NCBI RefSeq assembly: GCF_035046485.1
Contig: NC_085138.1
Span: 363,261,238 to 363,325,237 of the forward strand
Reading direction: 5' to 3'
Source: Aedes albopictus
Taxonomy: Eukaryota > Arthropoda > Insecta > Diptera > Culicidae
DNA: 64,000 nucleotides
Shown here: one piece after another, positions 46,786 to 60,344 of the stretch
Layout: every line of letters begins with the position of its first letter
How positions within the stretch are numbered: position 1 is the stretch's first letter
The notes under the pieces: generated by a model
Databases searched by the model: none
What the model was told of the DNA's origin: nothing
The model's input: the letters and a program-made list of their open reading frames with translations, nothing else
Program-made: the position numbers and the translations under genes

Positions 46786-47647
46786 TCATGACATAGCTGG
46801 AAAGTTTCCGTTTTCCCACGAACTCATTCGCATTTGATAAATTAGACGACGGAAGATGATATGGGGTAACACTTTGTAGGCCGAATGTGGTAGCTTATCT
46901 TGTGCATGAAGCAGATTGCTCCTTTCTTCCACTCCCCAGCAACTGGCAATTTCCGAGATCCTGACTATTAACTGGAGCAACCAAATAGCCGACCTTTTTT
47001 GGCCCATCATGATGAGTTCAGCTATAATACCATCCAAACCAACAGCTTTATTGCTTTCAAGCTGGTGGATGAGCTGGTGGTGAGTTTATAACTCCTCAGA
47101 GCCTCAGCGTGACAGTTGCTTCATTTCTGCCCTTCCTATTCTTGCTCCACTGATGTAAATAGTCGTTTCCTTCCCTGCCTACGTTCTCCACATCCTTCAG
47201 GTCCTTGCTTATCAAAGTGCTGCTTCCACCTTTCAATCACCTGCCGACAGTCTGTAAATTGGTTCCCTCCCTTATCTTTGCACATTCCGGCTCGTGTCAT
47301 GAAACCCTTGCAAAGTGCGTATTCCCGTGTTACTTGATACGGCACAGCAGTTTCGTTCCCGGCTCCGTTTCCTCGCACTCCGTTTCTTACAGGTAGCTGT
47401 TTTCTTTGCTTTCTTCGGAAAGCAGCGGGTCTGCTGTTCAAGCTTCTGTTTGTATTGTTCCACGTTCTGCCGGGTTCCAAGCTGCAGTATTACCGCCCAC
47501 GCTGCGTTCTTCTATTCCAAAACTCCTCTGCATTCTTCGTCGAATCATTCGTTCAATCGACTCCGTTCCACGCATTCGGGAGTTGTGATATTTATGGCTG
47601 CTTTTACTGTACTCCAACAATCCTCGCTTAAGGCGAAACTGGATCCA
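46786..47647 (-). pseudogene. RTE-like LINE remnant: linker and start of reverse transcriptase
   Basis: On the minus strand, in more than one frame: RMRGTESIERMIRRRMQRS (about 47540-47600), MCKDKGGNQFTDCRQVIERW and KQHFD (about 47210-47290), then DGIIAELIMMG, LLQLIVRISEI and AYKVLPHIIFRRL (46850-47040). This order matches RTE-type ORF2 before the catalytic core. Frameshifts and missing catalytic motifs make it a relic. Open + strand frames over it are shadows. Confidence 0.75.
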
Positions 47648-47968
47648 TTTCCTCACTTTTTGGTTTTTGATTTTTTATAAAATAACGGAGCAATATTTTC
47701 AAAATCGGTCTTCGTTCACATGTAGAGTATGGATCAAGGTATCCCCTGATTTTTTTTTGTGGTGGAAAATGTTTGTCGTTTTTGCAAAAAACATTTTTGA
47801 ATAAAATTTCACAAAAAAAAAATGGTTTCTGCAAAAACGGAAAACTTTTTCCACCACAAAAAAAATCAGAAGATATCTTGATCCATGCTCTACATGTGTA
47901 CGAAAACCGATTTTGAAAATATTACTTTGTTATTTAATAAAAAATCAAAAACCAAAAAAATGAGGAAA
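47648..47968. mobile_element. Palindromic MITE, TTTCCTCA..TGAGGAAA
   Basis: The left arm TTTCCTCACTTTTTGGTTTT, GATCAAGGTATCCCCTGATT and GTGGTGGAAAA is mirrored to 47968 around a centre near 47800. It adjoins the RTE remnant. Confidence 0.9.
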
Positions 47969-48100
47969 TGCTTCCAGATTCGCATTGCGCTCGTCTTCAT
48001 CGCTATCTAGAAATTTTGTGCGCATGCAAATGCGACATCTGGTTGCTGCAGTTGCTCTAGATCGTACTGAGGAGGTCGTTGGTACCTTACATTTTTTGAT

Positions 48101-49472
48101 TACCGTCGATGGGGGTGACAATGGGTCTGGGGGGTGAGATTGGGTCAAAACGGAGAAACATAAAATTTGAAATAACTCATCAACTATCGCTAATTTATAT
48201 TGAAAACTCTATATTATTTCAAAGAGGAGATGTTTTTACACGTCATGATGCAGAATAAGATGTTTAGCAATAATCGTTTTTTTTTTGTAAAATTTGTGGC
48301 TAAACTTATATGATGAAACAACTAATAAATCACTCTGAAAAAAACTCTCCTTCGTAATGTTTAACACAAGTACCTAACCATAAATTTTCTTATAAGTGCA
48401 TAGCTGTAGGTATCACCTGGTTGATGGAATGAAAAAAGCGGGCTGTCATTGCTCTTTTTATTTAGAAATTTAATATTTTCGACCCCATTTCTAAATATTA
48501 AGAACGGGGGTGAGATTGGGTCAAGCAAGTTATTGAGTGCACATAACCTTAACTAAAAAATCAATCCAGTCCTCATTAGACGTTAGAGTGGTGCCATGTT
48601 TACCGTATCTTCATAAAAGCACGCTTTCTCTCGAAAATATGTCGAGAAGTGTCAAACGAGTGTGTTAATACGTTTAGTGCCTAAAATCATTTATGACAAT
48701 ACATCCATGCGTTTGAATAGCTCCTCTAATCATCAGCTAATCTGTATTGTACTGCAATATCGTAAGCTTACAAAATAGATTTAAAAGCGTTCTTCTTCTC
48801 CACTCATTTTTGTTGTGTAACATAATATTTGAACGACCCTCTATCTTGAGATGGAGTGATTTACTTTAGCAATATAGAGGCCAATGATCATGTACATAAG
48901 AGTTTATAACGGAGGTTTTGTTTAAACATTTCTTATGCAGTCAGTATACTAAAACTATCATGTTTTTTTGCGCCCCTCCCTCATTGTAATCCCCCCTCCT
49001 CTCATGGAGGTTGAAACTCTAAATGAGGATGATTATGATGGTTAAAATTGGTGATACAGCATACAAACGTTATTTTATCGAATTTCAATCATTTTTTCGG
49101 TTATATTAGCCCTTTTAGGTGCATTAATCATCTTTTAAAATTACCTAAATTTTTATTCGCCATGATAACATTGTGTTTTAAGTAGGTTTACTACATATGA
49201 TCAATAAAATTAACTTATATACTTAGATAGGTGATTTCGAATACTTTGACCCATTCTCACCCCCTCTAAGGGGTGAGATTGGGTCAATTTCCAATCATTT
49301 GTAGTTTAGTAAGCAATTCATATAACGTGATACTTTCTTGCCAAACTATCATTACCACATAGGAGAGTATACATACCAAATAAAAAGTTATTCCGACTTC
49401 AATTGCATTTGTTATTTAACAAATAATTTTTGAGTATCCTTTTTTGACCCATTCTCACCCCCAACGACGGTA
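48101..49472. mobile_element. 1.37-kb element with TACCGTCG ends and internal GGGGTGAGATTGGGTCAA copies
   Basis: Left TACCGTCGATGGGGGTGA, right CACCCCCAACGACGGTA. GGGTGAGATTGGGTCAA occurs near 48135, 48508 and 49271, and reversed near 49247 and 49446. No transposase frame. Confidence 0.8.
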
Positions 49473-49641
49473 CGGAAAGTTTTGGGGTCAGAGTCGATTT
49501 TAACGCCATGATAGGTTCTGACATCGATAATGCCGAAGAAGTGCCACCCATCGATTAGGATGTATTCAATTTATGATTCCATCTGCTGTAGTTCTCTCCA
49601 TGTGCATCGATAAGGGAAGCTGCGAAAAAAGGTACACTAAG

Positions 49642-49763
49642 GTCTTTTTTACACGGGGGATACGTCCCGTGTAAAAAAACCGTGTTGATTCGCGAAACCG
49701 TGTTAATTTGAGAAACCGTGTAAAATAATACCGTGCTAATTCGGGAATCCGTGTAAAAAAGAC
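49642..49763. mobile_element. MITE GTCTTTTTTACACGG..CCGTGTAAAAAAGAC with internal CCGTGTTAATT repeats
   Basis: GTCTTTTTTACACGG at 49642 is mirrored, nearly exactly, by CCGTGTAAAAAAGAC at 49763. Inside, GAAACCGTGTTAATT-like units repeat about every 22-25 bp. Confidence 0.8.
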
Positions 49764-50227
49764 TGAGGGAAATCTGAAAATATTTGAAATGTCCTCACCT
49801 TCAGATATCCGAGGTTTGTTTTAGAGAGTTAATAAGGAAAGGGAGGGGGTAGTAGTAAAGGATGAATCTAGAGGTTAGTGGAGAAGGGGAGAAGGGATGG
49901 GTTATGGGGAGCAGAGTGCATACTGTTTCCAAGGAAGATCGCAGAAGATATTTTGGGGTGTTAATGACTGTTTAGACGGATGAAACGAAGGATCAAGGAG
50001 ACTGTCAACACCCTACAGGTCTACGGAGCATTGTTCTGTAAATAAATAATTTTCAAACATGACCTCTAATTTTGACCTCCAAGAACTTCCGCGAGTAAAG
50101 GCCAGAAGATCAACAAGCGTAATCAATGGATTGTTGTTACATTTCTAATACCTTGTCACATGCTACAGGTCCATGAACAATTTTTCTGTAAGGAACTAAT
50201 TTCTATAGATGTTCTAGGTCCTCCAAG

Positions 50228-50569
50228 CCTAGTTGGCCTAGTGGTTAAGGCTAGTTCAGTTAGCCTAGTGGTTTAGGCTATGGATCGCCAATCCGGAGAC
50301 GGCGGGTTCGATTCCCGTTCCGGTCGGGAAAATTTTCTCGACTCCCTGGGCATAGAGTATCATTGTTTTTTTTTTCGTTTATTTATTTATTAAAGTGGAT
50401 CTTTTAACTATAAAGTATCATTGTACTTGCCTCACAATATACAAATTCATGCAAGGGCAGGCAAAGAAAGCCCTTCAATTAATAACTGTGGAAGTGCTCA
50501 AAGAACACTAAGTTGAAGCGAGGCAGGCCAAGTTCCAGTTGGGACGTAGAGCCACAAAGAAGAAGAAGA
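50228..50569 (+). mobile_element. Feilai-like tRNA-derived SINE with target duplication
   Basis: Flanked by GGTCCTCCAAG at 50217-50227 and 50571-50581. The head has GTTAGCCTAGTGGTTTAGGC (A box) and GGCGGGTTCGATTCCCG (B box); the body contains CAGGCAAAGAAAGCCC and ends in an AAG-rich tail. It sits inside the satellite. Confidence 0.9.
50366..50413 (-). mobile_element. 48-bp LINE 3'-tail insertion inside the Feilai SINE
   Basis: The SINE sequence AGTATCATTG is duplicated at 50356-50365 and 50414-50423. Between them are a T-run and 35-40 bp absent from the Feilai copy at 58430. This is an extremely 5'-truncated retrotransposition, minus orientation. Confidence 0.8.
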
Positions 50570-50664
50570 AGGTCCTCCAAGAACTTCCACGAGTATAGAT
50601 CTGAAGATCTACAACCGTCATCAATGGTTTATTGCCACATTACTGATACAGTATAGCGTCGTAC

Positions 50665-51991
50665 GGTTTAGGGACAAAACATCGAAAGACAAAACGTCGA
50701 ATGCCAAAACGTCGAATGCCAAAAGGTCGAATGCCAAAACGTCGAAAGGGACAAAACGTCGAAAGGACAAAACGTCGAAAACGTCGAAAACCAGTAATCT
50801 AAGCAAATAGTGAGTTCTTTATTCTTTTAAAGGATACTCATTCTTTCATTTGTATCTGCCAACTAGTTCAGAGGGGAGCCTTCCTGAAGCTCCCTGAAAC
50901 AACACCTCAGAGTGGACATGTTTCTTGACCAGTTCTTCGCGGGTAGGGAATATTCGCACTGTCGTATATAAAAACTCACATCACGTCACGTTAAGTGTAA
51001 CATTATTTATTCCCGCACTTTCCCGGCCTTTTCTTCTCTCACTTCTTTGGAGCCCCTTCTACTGGCACCCAGTGTTGCAATTGAACTAAACGCGAGCCAA
51101 AAATGGACTGAACTTGGATGTGTCATCAAATCTTATGTGCGTCCCGACCAAGGTGCTGCCTTAGGACATTGTGACGCATCTGTATACATGCGTTGTTGCG
51201 CGAAAATATGCGCCGGCCACAATGAAGTTGGACATTTTGGCATCGGGCATTAATATTCTGCAGCGAAATCCGGATTATCCGGTAATCCACGGTGACCGAA
51301 CCGGTTCTCGCTCTCAATTGCGGGTGAGTTTCTGAATCGAATCAGCCCGATTGCTAGAATTGGTGAAAAAATGGTAGAAACATGACCATTTCAGTTTACC
51401 AGGTACCAGGGTACCATGTTGGCATGTTGGCATTCTGCGGATACAGTTCTTGCTCAAGTTGCGTTCACTTTCGAGCTCACGTGCGTTCCAAATTTTGAAC
51501 TGAACAATGTTCAAGTATGTTTGATCGCAGCGTGCTGTTTTTGAACTTCAACGCAAATTGGTCGCGTTCAAATGCAACACTGCGAGTGGCACAATGTCAG
51601 TGGCACCTTCCACAAATTTTCAGCATTACTTCATAACTTCCTTCAGGGTGGCTACGATGGCGGCCTCTAGCAGGGTGGCGATGGCGATCATCGGGCGCAT
51701 TATTCCTTCAAGGGCGTCTTCAGCGCTTGGGCAGTGACCCGAGATAATACGACATAATGAGTGTGTCCCCGTTAATTAGTTCGTCATCCTGCCATCTTGG
51801 TGGATCTACCGTATCACCACCACTCTCAGGCTATCAACAGGATTAAATCGATCCACACAAAATCTCAAAAACAAAAATCCACACTGAACTGCGAACAGTT
51901 ACACACTTTTCGACGTTTTGTCCTTTCGACGTTTTGGCATTCGACGTTTTGGCATTCGACGTTTTGTCTTTCGACGTTTTGTCACCCATTT
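50665..51991. mobile_element. Non-autonomous hAT-like element with CAAAACGTCGAA subterminal repeats
   Basis: Both flanks read GCGTCGTAC (50656-50664, 51992-52000), an 8-9 bp duplication of satellite sequence. Both ends carry GACAAAACGTCGAAAG and several AATGCCAAAACGTCG copies, in inverted orientation. 1327 bp; no transposase recognised. Confidence 0.85.
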
Positions 51992-52600
51992 GCGTCGTAC
52001 AGGTCCAGGGAGCATAGTTCTGTATAGAAATAATTTTCAAAAATGATCTAGGGTTCCCAAAAACTTCCGCGGGTATAAACCTGAAGATCTACAAGCGTTA
52101 TCAATGGTTTATTGTCACATTACTGATGCTGTGTAGCGTCCTAAAGGTCCATGGAGCATAGTTCTGTTGAGAAATAATTGCCAAACATCTTCTAAGTACT
52201 CCAAGAACTTCATGAGTAAAAACCTTAAGATCTACAAGCGTAATCAATGGATTGTTGTTACATTACTTATACGGTCCAAGATCATACAAGACCATGTAGC
52301 ATTGAGCTGAAGAGAACAAATCTTCAAAAATAGTCTAAGTCATCAAAGAACTTCCGCGAGTAGAGACCTTAAGATCTACAAGGGCAATATATGGATTTTC
52401 ATTATATTACTGATGCTGTGCAACATCCTACAGGTCCATGAAGAATTGTTGTGTAATGAACTAATTTTCAAAGATATTCTAGGTTTCACAAGAACTTCCG
52501 TGAAAAACCCTTAGGATCTCTAAGCATAATCAATGAATTGTTGTTTCATTACTGATGTGGTGCAACATCCTTCAGGTTTACCGGTTGTCAACTGCGACTG

Positions 52601-53101
52601 CGATAGCTATGAACTTTGGTCAACTTCGAACTTATTATTGTTATTATTGTGTTATTATTGTTCTCGCATTGGTGAAGAACTCAAAAGAGAGATGATTGGG
52701 TAATTTCTGTTTGAGTTTGATCGCTACGAAACATAAATGTTGCTGATTGATAAGTTAGTTTTATCGATTATACATACTCAATAAGTACCTCATTATACTC
52801 CAAAAGTGAGATGCTTTGGAAACAAAACTCGAATGTCATTCGTCCGAATGCCAAATACCTGAATGATAAACGCTCGAATTTCTTTCGCCCAAAAACTCAC
52901 TCGCTCGAAAGTAACGTTTCCCGCATAAGAAATCTCCAAATGCAATACTACATCTGGAATTGCGATCCAATTGTTTATCATAATGCAAATGTTTGAAATT
53001 TTAATCCCAATGCCTGCATATAGTGCAGACATAATCCGTGATTGAAAAATAACGTTTATTACATACATCACAAGCGTGATGTTACCGTCGATAGTTGTTT
53101 G
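52601..53101. other. Spacer between the opposing satellite blocks; no gene identified
   Basis: Contains a TTATTATTG microsatellite and a stretch (52815-52915) of TCGAATGTCATTCGTCC-like palindromic motifs. Open frames overlap on both strands and are not credible. Confidence 0.35.
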
Positions 53102-53725
53102 TTAACCCTCTAATACCCAATCCCGCCTTTAGACGGGGTATAGTTTGAGCATTTTTGTAATTTTTGATTCGTGGAAAATCATTTTTTTTATATTTTTGGC
53201 TGATATTTAGGGCTGTTTTGTATATCTCAAAATGGTTTTTGGTGTATTATAAAGCGTATTAACATTTTTTGAAAATCATTGAAAAATTGATGTTTTAGTC
53301 ACCTTTTAGAAGTCATTGCTTATTTTGTATTGAATCGCTACAATTAACATATTTTAAATTTTTCCCAAACCATTCTATCCTTGTTTAATATTTTAAGGGA
53401 ATCGAATACACTCTAAAAATATTTTTCTTAAAATTACACGGAAAATTATTTTTTCTGTGAAAAAAATTTAAAATAATAATATTTCAACAATAATCATAAA
53501 ATCTCAAAATGTTTTCATCTCAAAAAATCCGTTCCCCAAATTGGCTTCCAGGAAAAATATAAAAGTGTGGGGATGTTCAAAAATAAAAAATAGAAAAATC
53601 AAAAACTGAAATTCATGAAATCGAGAATTAAAAAGAATCGTCTTCCAAAACATGTTTAAATCGATTTTAGATGACGAAAAATGATATTTAGACCCAAATC
53701 AAAAATTTGGGTATTAGAGGGTTAA
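53102..53725. mobile_element. TTAA-flanked piggyBac-type MITE
   Basis: TTAA CCCTCTAATACCCAA at 53102 and TTGGGTATTAGAGGG TTAA ending 53725: a 15-bp perfect inverted repeat starting CCC next to TTAA, as in piggyBac-type elements. 624 bp, AT-rich, no transposase. Confidence 0.88.
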
Positions 53726-53737
53726 GGTCTGTATACG

Positions 53738-54920
53738 CAAGAGTACTTGGAAGACCTAAAGCATTCTTGGAAATCAAGTCTCTACAGAACTGTCTTCCAT
53801 GGACCTGTAGGACGTTGCACCGCATCAGTAATGCAACAAAACTGCTTATTGATCTGATTCTCTGATTACCAAGAAAATCATTTAATATAACTTCTCTTTA
53901 GAACCGTGGTCCAAAAATCTGTATGATGTTACACCGTATGAGTAATGTAAAAGCAATTACGCTAGTAGATTCAGGCCTTTACTTGCGGAAGTTCTGGATG
54001 ACCTAGAACACGTTAACGGAACCATGCGCCAAGGACCTGTAGGATGTTTCACCGCATCAGTTATGTAACAACCTTTCATTTTAATACTTGTAGACCTTAA
54101 GGCTTTCACTTGCAGAAGTTCTTGGATGACCTAGTTTTTTTGGATAGTAGTTCCCTACATAACCATGCTTCATTGCCCTATAGGATGTTACACGGCATCA
54201 GTAATGCAACAATTACCCATTGATTTTGTTTATAGATCTTGGGGCCTTTACTCGCAGAAGTTCTTGGATGCACTAGATCATCTTTGAAAACAACTTCTCT
54301 GCAGAATTATGCTTCATGGACTTGTAGGATGTTACACCGTTTCAGTAATGTAACTACAATCTAACGATTACGCTTGTAGATCTTATGGCCACCACTCGCG
54401 GAAGTTCTTGGTTTTCCTAGAATATCCTTGAAAATAACTTCTCTTCAGAACTATGCTCCTTGGACCTGTAGGATGTTACACCGTATCAGTAATATAACAA
54501 AAATCCATTTATTACGCTTGTAGATCTTGAATTCTTTATTCGCGGAAATTCTTGGATGACCTAGAGCATATTTGGGAAGTAGTTTCCTACAGAACTATGC
54601 TCCATGGATCTGTAGGATGTTACACCGCATCAACGATATAGGAAAAATTAATTAATTACGCTCGTAGATTTTCAGGCCTGCACTCTCGGAAATTCTTGGA
54701 GGTCCTAGAATATATTTGAAAACTACGTCTCAACAGAACTATACTCTAAGGACCTGTAGGATGTTGCACCGCATCAGTAATGTGGCTACAATCCATCGAT
54801 CACGCTTGTAGATCTGAAGGCCTTTATTCGCGGAAGTTCTTGGATGCCCTAGAATATTCTTGAAAACAACATCTCTTCAGAACTATATTCCGTGGACATA
54901 TCCTCACCGTATCAGTAATG
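53738..54920 (+). repeat. ~143-bp satellite, plus-orientation block, nine units
   Basis: GTTACACCGCATCAGTAATG or close variants at about 53813, 53930, 54047, 54188, 54331, 54475, 54617, 54763 and 54905. The last six steps are 141-146 bp; the first two units are shortened to 117 bp. Inverse of the 49990-52600 block. Confidence 0.92.
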
Positions 54921-55021
54921 TACTTCAAATGGTCATTTTCATGGAAGCGACCAAATTGATGAGTCATAGGCCGTTTTCGAACGATGGGCGCAGGAAACTT
55001 AACTCCATCTCCTGAAATCAA

Positions 55022-55165
55022 ACTTCGTCTTCTTCGTCTTCTTCTTTTTCTTCTTCTTCTTGGCGTAGCGTCCCCATTGGGTCGAAGCCTGCTTCTGAGC
55101 TTTGTGTTCTATGAACATTTTCACAGTTAACCACTGAGAGGTTCTTCTGTCAATGACAATTTGGC
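55022..55165 (-). mobile_element. Diverged Feilai-like SINE fragment, minus strand
   Basis: A TTCTTCTTCTT tail, then GTCCCCATTGGGTCGAAGCC and TAACCACTGAGAGGTTCTTC correspond to the reversed body of the 58430 copy. Confidence 0.6.
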
Positions 55166-57626
<2,461 letters not shown>

Positions 57627-57743
57627 TGTTTGTCACAATACAGCGAATGCAGAAGAGCGGTTTTCACTAAACCACAATTCATGAGCAATTGTAGCTTCAA
57701 TTTTTTGTTCTTTTTGTAACAAAGATGGTGGTTAATTAAGCTA

Positions 57744-57749
57744 AATAAA
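57744..57749 (+). terminator. Polyadenylation signal of HKT (AATAAA)
   Basis: An AATAAA hexamer lies 118 bp after the HKT stop codon, in an AT-rich 3' UTR. It is the first canonical signal after the gene. Confidence 0.7.
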
Positions 57750-57840
57750 AAGTTAGACAATTGATATCCAGCAAAGTGATGAAACTGTGAAAGCCTCATT
57801 GTTTCTTCATTAGAATATCTGAAAAATGCTCAATATTCTT

Positions 57841-58145
57841 TAAAATTGAGAAAAAATCAGAGTTGCCTATTTTCCCGGAAAATTCAGGTGGATTTTTTTG
57901 TTTTTCCTTGACACTAATTACTTTGAAAAACCATAACTCAAGAACGAAGCAATGAAAAGGAGTAATGAAAATGAAAGCAAATTTTCTCAGAAATCCAAAA
58001 AAAATATTAGCTGGAAAAAGTTTTCCACAAAATTTTCCACAGTTCAAAAAATTTGTAAAGAATAGCCAGAAAAGCTATGGTTGAACTCGTGGAAAATTTT
58101 CAAAAAATATTTTTGAGAATGTTATTTTAAAAGCTTTAATTAAGG
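57841..58145 (+). repeat. Dispersed repeat with CATAACTCAAGAACGAAGC, copy 2
   Basis: TTCCCGGAAAATTCAGGTGG, CATAACTCAAGAACGAAGC and GTGGAAAATTTTCAAAAAAT in order; matches 58675-58990 and, reversed, 59450 and 61110. Confidence 0.75.
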
Positions 58146-58429
58146 TGACTTGGTGCATCACAGAATTTCCATAGGAATCATTGACTTTTTAATTTTCAAT
58201 GATTGTTTGCCTCGCGTTTTTAAAGTGATAAAAAACGGGAAATTTTGCAGTCACGCAGTAGAAAAAGTATCATCACACTCACCACGAGTGAGCATATGGG
58301 ATGATACATTTTCATCCGAATTTGCGCTTTGGTAACTGAGTTTTATCACTTTGAAATTTCGAGCGAGATTTCAATGATGCTGATGACGCACTACGCGTCG
58401 TTAAGGGGTTAAATTTAAGGGGTCTCCAG

Positions 58430-58670
58430 TTAGCCTAGTGGTTAAGGCTATGCATCGTCAATCCGGGATCGATTACCGTTCCGGTCGGGAAAATTTTCTC
58501 GACTCCCTGGGCATAGTGTATTATTGTACTTGCCCCACAATATACAAATTCATGCAATGGCAGGCAAAGAAAGCCCTTCAATTATTAACTGTGGAAGTGC
58601 TCAAAGAACACTAAGTTAAAGCGAAGCAGGCCAAGTCCCAGTGGGTACGTAGAGCCATAAAGAAGAAGAT
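58430..58670 (+). mobile_element. Feilai-like SINE
   Basis: GTTAGCCTAGTGGTTAAGGC, CCGTTCCGGTCGGGAAAATT, CAGGCAAAGAAAGCCC and an AAGAAGAAG tail. B box is slightly damaged (GGGATCGATTACC). It lacks the 48-bp insertion present in the 50228 copy. Confidence 0.85.
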
Positions 58671-58674
58671 AAGT

Positions 58675-58990
58675 TTTAATCGCTGAAATTTTTAGAATGC
58701 ACTTTTTTTTCGTTTTTGGCCAATTTTGTTGAAAAATGCCCAAATGCGCCATTTCTTTGAAAAACCATAACTCAAGAACGAAGCATCGTAGAAACAATGT
58801 TTTATATGAAAATGGAAGAAAATTTTCTCAGGAATCCAAAAAAATATGAAATAAAAAAAGTTTTGCACAAAATTTTCCACCGTTGGGAAAATTCATGAAG
58901 AAAAGCCGGAAAAACTACTCGAGCTCGCGGAAAATTTTCAAAAAAAAATTGAGAAGGTAATTTCACATGCTTTGATTGCTGAAATTTTTG
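58675..58990 (+). repeat. Dispersed repeat with CATAACTCAAGAACGAAGC, copy 3
   Basis: Same motif order as 57841-58145, immediately after the Feilai tail. Confidence 0.75.
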
Positions 58991-59059
58991 GAATGCACTT
59001 TTTTCGTTCCTGAGTTATGGCCAATTTTGTGAAAAATTACCATATACTATAGGCTGAAC

Positions 59060-59299
59060 ATTGGCGTAGCTAGCCTCTTGCATCGCACTCTTTCTCGTGT
59101 TTGTTTAGGAGAATGAGTAAGAAAAAAGGAAAAGTAGAGTGACTGGAAGGGAGAGTGGCGTCAATGTCAAAATTGGAACAGCGATCATCTGTCAACTCCA
59201 TACAAATTCCCGTTCCAAACGAGCAGGAGACCTGTCAAAATTGGAAGATGACGCCACTCTCCCTTCCAGTTACTCTAAGGAAAAGCTAGCTACGCCAAT
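59060..59299. mobile_element. MITE ATTGGCGTAGCTAGC..GCTAGCTACGCCAAT
   Basis: Perfect 15-bp inverted ends at 59060-59074 and 59285-59299; inner arms GACTGGAAGGGAGAGTGGCG / CGCCACTCTCCCTTCCAG also pair. Confidence 0.9.
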
Positions 59300-59449
59300 G
59301 AGGCTAAAGTGTCTCGTCTACCAAAGTGGCGAATCCTTGTCGTTTTGACAGGTCTCCTGCTCAACTGAAACTATGGGGATGACAGAAAATCGACTGTTCA
59401 AATGTTGACGTTTCTCCTCTTTGTTTTACCCAGGCTCAGGCTTACAAGC

Positions 59450-59660
59450 CAGAAAGGCTTTTCTTTATATTCCCATCGGTGGAAAATTTTGTGGAAATAT
59501 TTTTCCACTTCTTTTTTTTGTTTCATGAGAAAACTTTGTGTCTACGATACTTCGTTCTTGAGTCATTATTTTTCGAAGAAAAGGCTTCTTTGGCACATTT
59601 GGACATAATTCATCAAAATTGGCCATAACTCAAAAACGAAAAAAAAAGTGCGTTCCGAAA
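59450..59660 (-). repeat. Dispersed repeat, copy 4 (minus)
   Basis: Reverse of the CATAACTCAAGAACGAAG family: TCGGTGGAAAATTTTGTGG, then CTACGATACTTCGTTCTTG. Confidence 0.7.
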
Positions 59661-60344
59661 ATTGGGTTGTTTAGTGAATAAAAGATTGCTATTTTCTATA
59701 GCCTAGTCGAAAGAGCTCATTTTTCTAAGTACAACGTTATTTTACTGGATATCAAAACCTTTGTTTTGATAGTTAAATTAACAAAACAGTTTTAATTCTG
59801 ACAGTTCAATCGATAAAATAACAGTTCAACCCGAACAAAAAATTTTCCCCATACAAACTTTCTAATTTTGGGCGGAGAATCTTATTATGAAATAATCTGG
59901 ATACCCCTAAAGAACCCAATTCCAGCGATTATAGCTCATAAAATAACCTTCTCAAAAATATTTTTTTTGAAAATTTTCCATGAATTCGGGCATACACTGA
60001 AATAAATTTTGTTGCAGTTTCTACCGAATTCATGGTAAAATTAAAAATTGCACCAACAATTTTCAACCGAATGCAAAATTCTGTTAATAGAGATAAGTGA
60101 CATTTTAACACACGAACACTAGCGCAAATTTTTCCTCACACAAAAGTGCACGCCGATTGAAAGGCTATTCAGATTGCATATGCAAATATTACCCAATCGA
60201 ATTGGGTAAAACGGGTAAATAATGATAAAACCAACGTCCGGGGCAAGAGTGCAAATATTTTCCTCGCAGTTTCACAACTACATCTACAAAAAAGGCACGC
60301 ATACATTTGAACGTGATTACCTCTATTGTACTGAAACATTGTCA

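Larger units (their letters stand above)
49990..52600 (-). repeat. ~143-bp satellite, minus-orientation block (interrupted)
   Basis: Units contain CATTACTGATRCNGTG, then CTACAGGTCCATGGAGCAT, CCAAGAACTTCCGCGAGTA and GATCTACAAGCGTAATCAATGG. Clear periods: 52117, 52260, 52407, 52548. A Feilai SINE (50228-50569) and a 1.3-kb element (50665-51991) interrupt it. Confidence 0.88.

Noticed and set aside
47116..47680. + strand frames of 60-121 codons
   Set aside because: They are antisense to the RTE-like remnant and show no conserved domain.
53738..54920. CRISPR-like regular repeats
   Set aside because: The ~143-bp units are contiguous diverged satellite monomers without unique spacers, in a eukaryotic setting.
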